The notes: generated by a model not told the origin, from the letters alone. Positions 30,640-42,658 are shown, numbered from the stretch's first letter. The stretch: 64,000 bases of DNA from Luteimonas abyssi (GCF_001482195.1 NZ_KQ759763.1:1213321-1277320), one strand, 5' to 3'. Numbers and translations: made by a program.

Positions 30640-31239
30640 ATGTCCCAGACATTCATCGACGCCATCCGCCGCCGCCGCACCCAGTACGCGCTGGGCCGCG
30701 AGATTCCGCTGTCGAACGACGACACCAACGCGCTGATCCGGGAAGCGGTGCGTCAGGCCCCCTCGTCCTTCAATTCGCAGAGTTCGCGTGTGGTGATCCT
30801 GTGGGGCGCGCAGAGCGTGCGTTTCTGGGAGATCACCAAGGATGCGCTGCGCAAGATCGTGCCGGCCGACGCATTCGCGTCGACCGAGGAGAAGATCGAC
30901 AGCTTCGCCGCCGGCGCGGGAACCGTACTGTTCTACGAAGACCAGAACGTGGTGAAGGGTCTGCAGGAGCAGTTCCCGCTGTACGCGGACAATTTTCCCG
31001 TGTGGTCCGAGCACTCCACCGGCATGGCGCAGTTCGCGGTCTGGACCGCGTTGGCCAACGCCGAGATCGGCGCCAGCCTGCAGCACTACAATCCGCTGCC
31101 CGACGAAGCCGCGGCGGCCGAGTGGGATCTGCCGGCGCACTGGACGCTGCGTGCGCAGATGCCGTTCGGCGCCCACGCCGGCGACATCGGCGACAAGACC
31201 TTCATGGACGACGCCGAGCGCTTCCGCATTTTCGGTTGA
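30640..31239 (+). CDS. Nitroreductase family protein
   Basis: The 199-residue flavoprotein belongs to the FMN-dependent nitroreductase fold of the YdgI/Frm2-like short group. RRRRTQYALGREIPLS carries the phosphate-binding arginines, then REAVRQAPSSFNSQSSRVVIL, WTALANAEIGASLQHYNP and the C-terminal KTFMDDAERFRIF. These proteins reduce nitroaromatics or quinones with NAD(P)H, but the physiological substrate here is unknown. It has a single-gene transcription unit with a palindromic operator over its promoter, suggesting inducible expression. Confidence 0.88.
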   Translation: MSQTFIDAIRRRRTQYALGREIPLSNDDTNALIREAVRQAPSSFNSQSSRVVILWGAQSVRFWEITKDALRKIVPADAFASTEEKIDSFAAGAGTVLFYEDQNVVKGLQEQFPLYADNFPVWSEHSTGMAQFAVWTALANAEIGASLQHYNPLPDEAAAAEWDLPAHWTLRAQMPFGAHAGDIGDKTFMDDAERFRIFG

Positions 31240-31254
31240 CCGGCGGGCCGGGCA

Positions 31255-31584
31255 TCATCCACACCAGATGCGGGTGATCCGGTTGTCGGCGTCGACGTCG
31301 ACATTGATGCGGTCCGCGCGATGGTCGTGCCGGACCGCCTGACCGGGCGCGATCGGGCGTAACAGGCCGGCATGGCTCTCGCGCCAGATCCGGCCGGTGA
31401 TCGTCGGCGATGCCTCCTCGCCGACCGCCCACTGCACGGGCTCGACACGGCATTCGCCTGATTGCGCGGCGCGTCGATCCGGTTCGCCCGCTGGCGGTTG
31501 AAGGCTGCTGCAGGCAGCCAGCGCGGCGGTCAGTACCGATGCGAGCATGATCGGTGTCGTCCGTTGCATGTTCATCCGTTGCAT
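31255..31584 (-). CDS. Peptidase inhibitor I78 family lipoprotein
   Basis: The 109-residue product has a signal segment ending in LAAC (lipobox, Cys near 25) and a C-terminal I78-type domain. Its features are WAVGEEASPTITGRIWRESHAG, then RPIAPGQAVRHDHRADRINVDVDADNRITRIWC, with the conserved DxRxxRxNV pattern. The I78 family is known to inhibit serine peptidases such as subtilisins and trypsin-like enzymes. It may protect the cell from its own secreted proteases. It is convergent with the nitroreductase gene and follows the acylase gene. Confidence 0.8.
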   Translation of the reverse strand: MQRMNMQRTTPIMLASVLTAALAACSSLQPPAGEPDRRAAQSGECRVEPVQWAVGEEASPTITGRIWRESHAGLLRPIAPGQAVRHDHRADRINVDVDADNRITRIWCG

Positions 31585-31608
31585 CTGTCGCTCCTGGTCG
31601 TGCGAGGC

Positions 31609-34224
31609 TCAGGGGGCATCGTCGAGCTGTGCCGGGTCGCGCAGCGACAGTGTGTACCGGGCCGCGCCCGGGAGGAACGGGGTGGCCCTGCCGGCCGCCC
31701 AGTCGTCGTGACCGGCGCCCCAGAACGGCGACAGCGGGTGGCCGCTCTGGCCGCCTGGCATGTGCGCGATGCCGTCGGCCTCGTGGCCCGGCGCCACCAC
31801 CATGCGCTGCGATGCGCCGAACGCGGGACCTTGTACGCGCGGCGTGTTGCCGTCGCCCGGCAGGGCCTGGGCAGGCATGCACAAGAGCCGCCGACCCAGC
31901 CACGGGACCGCGCCCGCCAGCGGATGGCAGATCGCGGTGGTGTTGCGCGCGCCCCAGGTCCATTCGGCCAGCGGGCCATCGGCCTGCGCGCTCTCGACGA
32001 CTTCGCGCGCGGCCGCTTCGAGCAACGCGGTCCAGCCGTCGCGCGCATCGTCGCAATCGGCGCCGGCATCGTCGCGCGAGGCGCACGCGAACGCGCGCGG
32101 GAGCAGATGCGCCGGGCGCGCCTGCAACAGCGGCCAGGCCACGCCTTCGAGATGGGGCTGGTCGGGCAGTTCGAACGCATCGTCGAGCACGGCCAGGGCG
32201 GGTGCGGCCAGCCCGTCGGCGATCCGGCGATGTACGGCCAGGCGCCATGCGCGTACCAGTCGGTAGGCGACGCTGTCGATGTCGGCATGTCCCGACCATG
32301 CCTCCGCCGCCGCCGCGAGCGCATGAAGGGCGGGCGCCGCATCCGGCGGTGTTCCTGTTGCGGACACATCGGCCTGTACCGGGGCGTCCGCAGGAAGCGG
32401 ATGTCCCGTTTCCCGTCGCAGCAGTGCCCACCAGCGGGTGAGCAGGACCGCACGGTCGTCGAGCTGGATGGCGAGCAGGGCGTGCTCGTCGAACCGGTCG
32501 GCGGCGCGCAGCGCGTCGCGGATCTGGTGCGAGCGGATGCCCAGTGCCGCGCCGCCGTCGCCCAGTCGTCGGGCGACAGCGCCGCTCGTCACCCGGCTGT
32601 TGGCGGTCCAGAGCCGGCTGGCCGTGGGCGAGCGCAGTAGGGGCGAGGTGTCGGTGCGAATCGGCCAGGGCGGGCAGCCGCCATCGGCGTCGGCGCGATC
32701 GACCTCGTCGAGGACGTCCTCGCAGCCGGCAGCACGCTGCGGAATCGGTCCGAGCAGACGCCAGGCGATCTGTCCGCTCCGATCGGCCACCAGCAGGTTC
32801 TGGGTGGGCACCGCGGCGTGGTCCGCGAATCGCAGGACCTCGTCGAGTGTGCGCGCGCGTATGAAGTCGGCCAGGCCGAAATCGAGCGCGCCGGGGAGGT
32901 GGGCGGCCCAGCGCAGCGCCAGTGCGCTGCCGTCGTCCTCGCGATGCAGGATCGGCCCCCATTCGGTTTCGTCGACCTGCAAGGTTCGCGGATCGCCGCC
33001 GGCGACGGCGATCGACTCCTGGTGGGAGACGATCGGTGTGCAGCCGTTGCGCCCGGCGGCGGCCGGTTCGCCGGGATCCGGGGCGGTCTCGCCTGCCGCT
33101 TCGTCCGGGCACGGCGACAGGCGGCGCCAGTCCGCGGTGTCGACGTAGCTGTTGGTGAACGCCCAGGCCACCTGGCCGTTGCTGCCGACCACGACAGCCG
33201 GCAGGCCGGGGAGGGTGAAGCCGGTGACGTCGACCCGACCGCCCGGCGCGCGGGTATCGGGATAGCGCAAACGCGCGCGGAACCAGATGTTGGGTGCGCG
33301 CAGGCCGAGATGCATGTCGTCGGCGAGCAGGGCGCGGCCATCGGCGGTCAGGCGTCCGGATACGGCGAAATTATTGCTGCCCGGCCGCAGGTCGGCCGCA
33401 GCGCGCCTGCGTCGATCCGGGGCTGCCGGGCCTGGATCCAGGAAGGCGCTCGCGTTCTTTGCCGCTGCCGATCCATCCTCGTCCGGGGCCGGCATCGGCA
33501 ATGTGCGCAGGTCGAGCGTCCCGGGTGCCGGCAAGGCCGCGTCGCCCAGGCTGCCACCCAGCAGCGGTGCATCCCAGGTGCTGCCGTCGTGGGTCAGCAG
33601 GGCGTACAGCGGTGCGGGCAAATGCGCGCGCAGGCGCCAGCGCGCCAGTTCACGTGCGTTGTCTGCATCCTGCAGATCGAAGTACATCGCGAAGCCGGTG
33701 AGCGCGGAATCGACCGGCGTCCACGGCGTCGGCGATTGGCGCAGCAGCAGATAGGGCCAGGGACGGACCCGCAGGTCGCCGAGCCCCGCATTGACGCCGT
33801 CTGCGTACGCCTGCAGCTGCGGCATCCGCTCGCCGACGATGGTCTCCAGGTCGGATTCGACGCGCGCGCGCATGCGATGGACGCGGCGACGCCGGTCGGT
33901 GTCCAGCGCGCGGTCGCCGAACAGCGCAGCCAGCTCGCCGGCGGGGACGCGCCTCATCAGGTCCATTTCGAAATAGCGTTCCTGCGCATGGACATAGCCC
34001 AGCACGCGCATGGCGTCGGTTTCGCTGGCGGCGTCGATGGTCACCGTCCCTTGCGCGTCGCGGGTGATGGTGGCCGGCGCGGACAGCCCTTGCAGCGGCG
34101 CGTCGCCTTCCAGGCGCGCGAGACTGCCGCGCACGAGCAGCAGCACGATGAGGGCGGCCACCGGCACGAGCAGCAGGAGCGTCGCTGGCACCAGCCAGCG
34201 CGCGCGTCGGATCCACGGTCGCAT
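31609..34224 (-). CDS. Penicillin acylase family (Ntn) hydrolase
   Basis: The 871-residue product has an N-terminal membrane or signal segment (about 10-33) and the penicillin G acylase/quorum-quenching acylase fold. After a long alpha-chain region, PGSNNFAVSG at Ser283 marks the autocatalytic cleavage site and the N-terminal nucleophile. NNIWF-like and LADDMHLGLRAPNIWFRARL follow. Members cleave amide bonds of penicillins or acyl-homoserine lactones; the real substrate cannot be told from sequence. The ATG at 34224 is preceded by CAGGGGAA. The I78 inhibitor gene lies 24 bases downstream and may be in the same operon. Confidence 0.88.
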   Translation of the reverse strand: MRPWIRRARWLVPATLLLLVPVAALIVLLLVRGSLARLEGDAPLQGLSAPATITRDAQGTVTIDAASETDAMRVLGYVHAQERYFEMDLMRRVPAGELAALFGDRALDTDRRRRVHRMRARVESDLETIVGERMPQLQAYADGVNAGLGDLRVRPWPYLLLRQSPTPWTPVDSALTGFAMYFDLQDADNARELARWRLRAHLPAPLYALLTHDGSTWDAPLLGGSLGDAALPAPGTLDLRTLPMPAPDEDGSAAAKNASAFLDPGPAAPDRRRRAAADLRPGSNNFAVSGRLTADGRALLADDMHLGLRAPNIWFRARLRYPDTRAPGGRVDVTGFTLPGLPAVVVGSNGQVAWAFTNSYVDTADWRRLSPCPDEAAGETAPDPGEPAAAGRNGCTPIVSHQESIAVAGGDPRTLQVDETEWGPILHREDDGSALALRWAAHLPGALDFGLADFIRARTLDEVLRFADHAAVPTQNLLVADRSGQIAWRLLGPIPQRAAGCEDVLDEVDRADADGGCPPWPIRTDTSPLLRSPTASRLWTANSRVTSGAVARRLGDGGAALGIRSHQIRDALRAADRFDEHALLAIQLDDRAVLLTRWWALLRRETGHPLPADAPVQADVSATGTPPDAAPALHALAAAAEAWSGHADIDSVAYRLVRAWRLAVHRRIADGLAAPALAVLDDAFELPDQPHLEGVAWPLLQARPAHLLPRAFACASRDDAGADCDDARDGWTALLEAAAREVVESAQADGPLAEWTWGARNTTAICHPLAGAVPWLGRRLLCMPAQALPGDGNTPRVQGPAFGASQRMVVAPGHEADGIAHMPGGQSGHPLSPFWGAGHDDWAAGRATPFLPGAARYTLSLRDPAQLDDAP

Positions 34225-34393
34225 GTCGCTATTCCCCTGGGCGATGGCCCGATTGTAAGGGGGGCGTGCGGCCTGCCGCAGGCTCCGCGTGAGGGCGATG
34301 CGAGGTTCGCGAATGCGAGTCGGAGGGATTCTCATCCGATCATCGGCGTGGAGGGATCGGCATACTGGAGGCCCCGCCATCCGAGACCGCGTC

Positions 34394-34891
34394 ATGAAGG
34401 GCCAGCCCGAAGTCATCGAATACCTGAAGGAACTGCTGCGCGGCGAACTCGCGGCGCGCGACCAGTACTTCCTGCATTCGCGCCGCTACGAGGATCTGGG
34501 CCTGCACAAGCTGTATGCGCGGATCAACCACGAGATGGAGGAGGAAACCCAGCACGCCGATGCGTTGCTGCGGCGGATCCTGTTCCTCGAGGGCAATCCC
34601 GACATGCGTCCGCACGGTTTCGAGCCGGGGCGCAGCGTGGAGGAGATGCTGGAAAAGGATCTCGAGCTCGAATACAAGGTGCGCGCGGACCTCGCCCGTG
34701 GCGTGGCCCTGTGCGAACAGCACCAGGATTTCGTCAGCCGCGAGGTGTTGGTGCTGCAGATGAGCGACACCGAGGAGGATCACGCGTACTGGCTGGAGCA
34801 GCAGTTGCGGCTGATCCGGATGATCGGGTTGGAGAACTACCAGCAGAGCCAGATGGGCGAAGCGGCAGGCGGCCACGCCGGTACGCCCTGA
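34394..34891 (+). CDS. bfr: Bacterioferritin
   Basis: Bacterioferritin stores iron in a 24-mer with heme between subunits. The 165-residue product has the ferritin four-helix pattern: [31 protein letters not shown] with the ferroxidase Glu, [19 protein letters not shown] (Met heme ligand and Glu-x2-His), and [14 protein letters not shown] (second Glu-x2-His). All diiron ligands appear present, so it is catalytically competent. It is a monocistronic gene, divergent from the acylase. Confidence 0.96.
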   Translation: MKGQPEVIEYLKELLRGELAARDQYFLHSRRYEDLGLHKLYARINHEMEEETQHADALLRRILFLEGNPDMRPHGFEPGRSVEEMLEKDLELEYKVRADLARGVALCEQHQDFVSREVLVLQMSDTEEDHAYWLEQQLRLIRMIGLENYQQSQMGEAAGGHAGTP

Positions 34892-34991
34892 TCGCCCTGA
34901 TCGCCGTGTCGCGCTGGACGGGTGACACGCGCCGCGTGTGATTCCGCCAGTCCGGGCGCGTGCGCGGGCATGCGATTCCGCGTTACCGGCA

Positions 34992-35657
34992 TCACGTGCC
35001 CGGGCGGCGCTCGAGCCGCCAGATGGCGGTCGTCAATGCATCGACGCCTCGGGCGGAGAAACCGGGCTCTTCCGCCAGGATGTCGTGCCGCTCCAGCAGA
35101 TGCATGGTCCAGTCGGATGCCAGCAGCAGCGCCACCTCGGGCGGCTCGACGGAAAACGGCGGGCCGTCCTTCTGTGCCTGCGGGTACTCCAGCGTGATCA
35201 GCAGTCCGCGGCAGCCTGCCGGCAGACGATGCAGGCAGGTATCGGCGTAGGTCGCGCGCAGCGCCGGCGGCAGCGCGACGAGCGCGGCGCGATCGTAGAC
35301 GCCGGCGCAATCGGCCAGCAGCCCGGCATCGAGCGAGAACGCGTCTCCGCACAACAGTTCGTACGGCCCGGCCCGGTAGAGTCGCCCACACGGGGTGGTG
35401 TGCTGCTCGGGGGTCAGGTCGCGTTCGTCGAAGAACTGCCGGATCGCCAGCTCCGAGAGTTCCACGCCGAACACGCGATGGCCGCGCTCGGCCAGCCACA
35501 CCATGTCCAGCGATTTCCCGGCCAGCGGTACGAACACGCGGCTGTCCGGCGCGATGCCCAGGGCGGGCCAGCAGGTCTCGAGCAGAGGCGAGGGATGCGG
35601 CTGGTGAAAACCGATGCGTCCTTCAGCCCAACGTTCGTGCCAGAACGCAGCGTCCAT
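34992..35657 (-). CDS. tpm: Thiopurine S-methyltransferase family protein
   Basis: The 221-residue SAM-dependent methyltransferase begins MDAAFWHERWAEGRIGFHQ. VFVPLAGKSLDMVWLAERGHRVFGVELSE is the SAM-binding region, and YDRAALVALPP and GLLITLEYPQ follow. Bacterial Tpm methylates selenium and tellurium oxyanions as well as thiopurines. It lies between bfr (convergent) and parC. Confidence 0.93.
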   Translation of the reverse strand: MDAAFWHERWAEGRIGFHQPHPSPLLETCWPALGIAPDSRVFVPLAGKSLDMVWLAERGHRVFGVELSELAIRQFFDERDLTPEQHTTPCGRLYRAGPYELLCGDAFSLDAGLLADCAGVYDRAALVALPPALRATYADTCLHRLPAGCRGLLITLEYPQAQKDGPPFSVEPPEVALLLASDWTMHLLERHDILAEEPGFSARGVDALTTAIWRLERRPGT

Positions 35658-35687
35658 CAGCGGACCGCGTTCCGAGGGCGCAGGCGA

Positions 35688-37931
<2,244 letters not shown>

Positions 37932-38070
37932 CGGATCCGGTACTGCGGGGGAATCCGACGATTCTACCGGGGTGGCCGGCGGTTCGCGTCACTGGCGGGC
38001 AGCGGCGGACGCGGCGCCCGACGCCGAGGGCGGACATTTCGCCATACCTGGGCGCATCCTCGTGTGCGTT

Positions 38071-38099
38071 AAAATCCGCATGTACAAGGAGCCCCCACC
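38071..38099 (+). promoter_or_regulatory. Promoter -10 and ribosome binding site of the FNR-type gene
   Basis: TAAAAT at 38071-38076 is a good -10 element and AAGGAG sits a few bases before the ATG at 38100. No clear -35 or FNR box was found upstream. Confidence 0.4.
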
Positions 38100-38864
38100 A
38101 TGAGGACCCGCGCTCGCCTGCATGCCGTGGCGGAGGGACCGCGCCGCTTGCCGGACGTCCCGCATCGCGAACCGCATACTGGGTGTCGCGGCTGCCTGAC
38201 GCGGCATCTTGCGGTATGCGCCTCGCTGCCGGCCGAGGACACCCACGACCTCGAAGCCGTCGCCGGACGACTGCGCCTGCCGGCCGGTGCGACGCTGGCG
38301 CGCGAAGGGGCGCCGCGGCGCGAGGTCTACACGCTCACCGCGGGCATGTTGCGGCAGGTGCGCCTGCTGCCGGACGGCCGCAGGCTGGTCGCCGGCTTCC
38401 TGCTGACTGGCGACTTCATCGGCCTGACCGGATCGGCCCGCCATCGCCACACCATCGAAGCGATCACCGATACGGTGCTGTGCGCGTTTCCCCTGCAGGA
38501 CATGCGCGCGCTGTGCGCGCGTCATCCGGCGCTGGAGTCCGGTCTGCTCGGACATGCTTGCGAGGAGCTCGACGCCACCCGCGCCAATCTGATGACGCTG
38601 GCGCGGATGACGCCGCTGGAGCGCCTGGCGGGCTTCCTGCTGCACATGGCCGATCGGCAGCACCCGCGCGGCGGCGCGCGTGGCTGGGTGGATCTGCCGA
38701 TGACCCGGGTCGATATCGCCGACCATCTCGGATTGACGGTGGAGACGGTCAGCCGCAGTTTCACCCGCCTGCGGCGCGACGATGCGGTGCGTTTCGACGA
38801 TCCGCACCGCATTGCGCTGCACGCGCCCGATCGGCTGCGTGCGCTGGCCGCGCCGGGGGCCTGA
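38100..38864 (+). CDS. fnr: FNR/FixK-type oxygen-responsive transcription regulator
   Basis: This 254-residue CRP/FNR-family activator has an N-terminal Cys cluster (Cys29-x2-Cys32-x7-Cys40) plus Cys128, the spacing used by FnrL/FnrN proteins to hold an oxygen-labile [4Fe-4S] cluster. The cNMP-like sensor domain follows. The C-terminal helix-turn-helix MTRVDIADHLGLTVETVSRSFTRL closely resembles E. coli FNR, so a TTGAT-N4-ATCAA target is expected. A perfect copy lies before cydA in this window. It is adjacent to and convergent with cydC, tying low oxygen to bd oxidase assembly. Confidence 0.93.
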   Translation: MRTRARLHAVAEGPRRLPDVPHREPHTGCRGCLTRHLAVCASLPAEDTHDLEAVAGRLRLPAGATLAREGAPRREVYTLTAGMLRQVRLLPDGRRLVAGFLLTGDFIGLTGSARHRHTIEAITDTVLCAFPLQDMRALCARHPALESGLLGHACEELDATRANLMTLARMTPLERLAGFLLHMADRQHPRGGARGWVDLPMTRVDIADHLGLTVETVSRSFTRLRRDDAVRFDDPHRIALHAPDRLRALAAPGA

Positions 38865-38885
38865 TCCGGCGTCGTACCGGCAACG

Positions 38886-38901
38886 CCGGATTCTCATCCG
38901 G
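38886..38901. terminator. Possible terminator between convergent fnr and cydC
   Basis: CCGGAT-TCTC-ATCCGG is a 6-bp stem with a 4-base loop in the 138-bp space between the convergent genes. It is followed on the plus strand by TGTCTTTCC. It is weak but in the right place. Confidence 0.35.
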
Positions 38902-39002
38902 TGTCTTTCCTCCGGCGCCCGGTCGCAGGTCTCGCGTCCAGGGCGTCGGGCGCGTTCGGCGATGCCGCATCCTGCACCCCGCATCCGGGCCGCGGTCGAA
39001 CG

Positions 39003-40703
39003 TCAGTCTTCGAGCAACTGGCCGTCGCGCAGCCGGTAGCGCGCATGCACGACGCCCTCGGGCAGCGTGTCGTGGCTGATCATCAGGACGCTGCGCCCTT
39101 CGGCCAGCCGGGCCAGATCGCGCAGCAGGGCGTGCGCGGTGTCGACGTCGAGACCCTCGGTGGGCTCGTCCAGCAGCAGGATCGGCGCGTCGCGCAGCAG
39201 GGCGCGCGCCAGCGCCAACCGCCGCGACTGCCCGCCCGACAGACTGCCGCCGCCTTCGTCGATCCAGCCGTCCAATCCGTCGGGCAGGGCGCGCACCGCC
39301 TCGCCCAAGCGCACCGCGTCGAGCACGCTCCACAGGCGTGCATCGTCGGCAGCGTCCGCACCCAGGAGCAGGTTGTCGCGCACGCTGCCGGCGAACACCG
39401 GTGCGTCCTGGGGCAGCCAGGCCAGCCGGCGGTGCCAGTCGTCGAGCGAGGCGTCGCGCAGGTCGACGCCGCCGAAAGCGATGCGGCCGCCATCGGGGTC
39501 GCGCAGACGCAGCAACAACGCCATCAGCGAGGACTTGCCGGCGCCGCTGTCGCCGACGATGGCGATGCGCCGTCCTGGCGGCAGTTTCAGGTCGATGCCG
39601 TCGAGTACGCGCCGGGGCGCGGCCCCGCCCCAGTCGAAGCGGACATCCGACAGGTGCAGCATCCCGTGCGCGGGCAGGTCGGTCGCCTGCTCCGGCGAGT
39701 CCGCCGCCGGTGTGCGCAGTGCGATGTCGTCCAGCCGTGCCAGCGATGCCCGTGCCGCGCGCAGAGCCTGCCAGGACTGGCCGATGCCGGCGGCGAGTTC
39801 GAACACCGCGATGCCGGCGAACAGGAGACCGGCCGCGGCGGCGGCGCCGATGCGATCGGCGGCGTGGGCGTCGAGCAGCAGCCACAGCAGCACGGGCAGG
39901 GCGAGCGCGACCACGAGCGCGTGCAGGCCACCGGCCAGGGAGAGTCGGCGCTGCAGCCGGGTCTCGCGGCGGGCCAGCGCGTCTGCGTCCGCGTCGATCC
40001 GGGCGAGTTGGCCGGCGACGGCGTCCAGGGCGATCAGGTCGGCGGCGCCTTCGACACCTTCCTGGAGGGACTGCCGCAACGCCGCACGCGCGGCGGCGCG
40101 TGCGCGTTCGGCATCGCGCGCGCCCCAGGCGGTCGCCAGCGGTACGCCGATGCCGATCGACAGCGCGGCCAGCAGCAGGCACAGGGCGGCGGCCGGCAGC
40201 ACCAATGCCGCGACCGCGACGACGACGGCGACGATGGCGGCCAGTGCCAGCAACGGGCCGAGTGCGCGGACCAGCAGACCGTCCGCGGTCTCGATGTCGG
40301 CGACCAGGCGTGCCAGCAGATCGCCCATGCGCTCGCGGCCCAGCCCCAGCGGCGCCAGAGGCAGCGCACGCGCGAAGAACCACACCCGGAGATCGCGCGC
40401 CAGGCGCAGGGTCACGTCGTGCCCGAAGAGTTTCTCGCCGTAGCGCGACACGATGCGCACGAAGGTCAGTGCGCGGATACCGGCGGACGGGCCGAAGAAG
40501 TTGAAGCCCGACGCGATGCCGCCGGCCAGCGCGGCGGCGGTCAGGAAGTGGCCGGACAGCGCCAGCAGCCCGGTGCCGGCGGCCATCGTCACCGCCAGCA
40601 GCACAATCGCCAGGACGATCGCATAGCGGTGGCGGGCGAAGACGGTCGCCGCGCCCATGCCTGTGCCGACGCCCGGGCCGGGGCGATCACGGCGGGCGCT
40701 CAT
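39003..40703 (-). CDS. cydC: Heterodimeric thiol/heme exporter subunit CydC
   Basis: CydC pairs with CydD to form the ABC transporter needed for assembly of cytochrome bd. The 566-residue product has about six membrane segments in its N-terminal half and a C-terminal ATPase with Walker A GDSGAGKSS, signature LSGGQSRR and Walker B ILLLDEPTEGLD. It overlaps cydD by four bases. The start is the ATG at 40703. Confidence 0.95.
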   Translation of the reverse strand: MSARRDRPGPGVGTGMGAATVFARHRYAIVLAIVLLAVTMAAGTGLLALSGHFLTAAALAGGIASGFNFFGPSAGIRALTFVRIVSRYGEKLFGHDVTLRLARDLRVWFFARALPLAPLGLGRERMGDLLARLVADIETADGLLVRALGPLLALAAIVAVVVAVAALVLPAAALCLLLAALSIGIGVPLATAWGARDAERARAAARAALRQSLQEGVEGAADLIALDAVAGQLARIDADADALARRETRLQRRLSLAGGLHALVVALALPVLLWLLLDAHAADRIGAAAAAGLLFAGIAVFELAAGIGQSWQALRAARASLARLDDIALRTPAADSPEQATDLPAHGMLHLSDVRFDWGGAAPRRVLDGIDLKLPPGRRIAIVGDSGAGKSSLMALLLRLRDPDGGRIAFGGVDLRDASLDDWHRRLAWLPQDAPVFAGSVRDNLLLGADAADDARLWSVLDAVRLGEAVRALPDGLDGWIDEGGGSLSGGQSRRLALARALLRDAPILLLDEPTEGLDVDTAHALLRDLARLAEGRSVLMISHDTLPEGVVHARYRLRDGQLLED

Positions 40704-42472
40704 GACCGTTCTCCGTCGTCGAGCCGGACGACGCGTCCGGCCGCGGCCAGCGCGACATCGCTGTGGGTGGCGACGATGACGGTGCGGCCGCGTGCGAAGT
40801 CCGCCAGCGCGTCGAGCACCGAGCGTTCGGTGTCGGGGTCGAGGAAGGCGGTGGGCTCGTCGAGCAGGGCCAGCGCGGGGGCGCGCAGGAACAGGCGCGC
40901 CAGCGCGATCCGACGGGCCTCGCCGCCGGAGAGGCCGAAGCCGCGTTCGCCGATCACCGTGTCCAGGCCGTCGGGCAGGCAGGCGGCGAACCGCATCACC
41001 CGCGCGGCCTCGGCCGAATCGCGGAGGGCGGCATCGTCGGCATCGGGGCGGGCGATGCGCAGGTTGTCGGCAATGCTGCCGTGGAACAGGAACGGTCGTT
41101 GCGGCGCATAGCCGATGCGGCTGTCCTGCGGGGTGACGGCGAGACGGCCCTCGCTCGGCACATGCCAGCCCGCGATCGTTTCCAGCAGCGTGCTCTTGCC
41201 GCTGCCGCTACCGCCGGCCAGCGCGACGTATTCGCCGGCCGCGATGGTCAACGACAGGTCCGACAACGCATCGCGCGTGGCGCCGGGGTAGCGCACGCCG
41301 AGCCGGTCGAGCGAGATGGCCGCCGCCCGCGTCGTGTCCACGGTCCGGGTGGCGATCGGGTGCGCTCGGGGATGCGATGCGTCCGCCCGGCCGGCGTGTC
41401 GGAGCGCCTGCTCCGGATCGGCAACCGCGCCCGGTCGGTCCATGCCGCGGCCCGCCGCCAGTGCCTGCTCGATCTCCTCGAGTGCCGCCAGTGCGCCGGC
41501 GCGGTCGTGGTAGTGCGCCGCCAGCCGCCGCATCGGCGCATAGAACTCGGGCGCGAGCAGCAAGAGAAACACGCCGGTGCCCAGCGGCAGGGCGGCACCG
41601 CCGCGCAGGTCGATCAGGCCGAGATAGCTCAGCCCCAGATACAGTGCGATCACCGCCACGCTGACCGAGGCGAAGAATTCGAGAACCGCAGAAGAAAGGA
41701 ACGCCAGTCGCAGGACCTTGAGCGTGCGTTCGCGCAGCCCCTCCGCAGCCTGACGGATGCCGTCGAGCTCGGCCTCGCCGCGCCCGCACAGACGGATCAG
41801 ACCGAGTCCGCGCAACCGGTCGGCGAAATGGCCGCCCATGCGTGCCAGGGCCCGCAACTGGCGTCGGCTGGCCGCCTCCGCCCCCCAGCCGACCAGCATC
41901 ATGAACACCGGCACCAGCGGCATGGTCAGCAACAGCACCGCGCCGACCACGAGATCCTGCGAGAACGCCACGGCCAGGATCGCCAGCGGTACCAGCACCG
42001 TCTCCACCCGCACGAGTGCGTAGCCGCCGAAGTAGCCCTCCAGCGCATCGACATGGGTGCCGGTGAGTTCGCTCAGCGCGCCGCTGCGCTGGCGTCGCAG
42101 CCAGGGGGCGCCGGCGGCGAGCACGCGCCGCGCCAGTTGCTTGCGCAGGTCGGTGCGCAGGGCGGTGGTCGCGGCGTCGGCGCAGCGGCGTGCGCCGAAG
42201 GCCAGTACGGCCCGGATCAGGCCGATGACCAGCAGCGCGGCGAGCGCAGGCACCAGGGCCTGGGGCGCGGCGCTGTCGACGAAACCCTGCTGGATCAGCC
42301 ACGCGATCAGCGCCGCCTGCGGCACCAACAGCCAGCCGGCCGCCACCGTGCAGGTCGCCGCCATGCGCAGCGTGCCGCGGACGGGCGATGCGAGGGCGTC
42401 GAGGCGGCGGAGCTGGTCTGCGCGCGAAGCGGCGGGAGGCGGCAGCGTGTCCGCCGCGAGCGTGTCGTCCAT
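40700..42472 (-). CDS. cydD: Heterodimeric thiol/heme exporter subunit CydD
   Basis: The 590-residue ABC half-transporter has N-terminal membrane segments (about 35-310) and a C-terminal ATPase with Walker A GGSGSGKST, signature LSGGEARR and Walker B LALLDEPTAFLD. ELTGTHVDALEGYFGGY is a CydD signature. The ATG at 42472 is chosen because the open frame upstream runs into the divergent cydA promoter region. It is divergent from cydA, with an FNR box between. Confidence 0.95.
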   Translation of the reverse strand: MDDTLAADTLPPPAASRADQLRRLDALASPVRGTLRMAATCTVAAGWLLVPQAALIAWLIQQGFVDSAAPQALVPALAALLVIGLIRAVLAFGARRCADAATTALRTDLRKQLARRVLAAGAPWLRRQRSGALSELTGTHVDALEGYFGGYALVRVETVLVPLAILAVAFSQDLVVGAVLLLTMPLVPVFMMLVGWGAEAASRRQLRALARMGGHFADRLRGLGLIRLCGRGEAELDGIRQAAEGLRERTLKVLRLAFLSSAVLEFFASVSVAVIALYLGLSYLGLIDLRGGAALPLGTGVFLLLLAPEFYAPMRRLAAHYHDRAGALAALEEIEQALAAGRGMDRPGAVADPEQALRHAGRADASHPRAHPIATRTVDTTRAAAISLDRLGVRYPGATRDALSDLSLTIAAGEYVALAGGSGSGKSTLLETIAGWHVPSEGRLAVTPQDSRIGYAPQRPFLFHGSIADNLRIARPDADDAALRDSAEAARVMRFAACLPDGLDTVIGERGFGLSGGEARRIALARLFLRAPALALLDEPTAFLDPDTERSVLDALADFARGRTVIVATHSDVALAAAGRVVRLDDGERS

Positions 42473-42658
42473 CGAAAAGTGTGCGAGGCGGAAATCGTCG
42501 TGCGGGGCAGCGCGCTCATTGTAGTCGCCACGTCCCGCGGGCGTCGGGCGTCGGGCGCCGGGTCGTGGCGGCCGGGACCGCCCGAACAGGCCGATCGGCA
42601 TGCTCCGGGCGGCCGCGAGGTCGGCCCCGCAGCGTACATCTGGAACGGGGGCGCGGCA

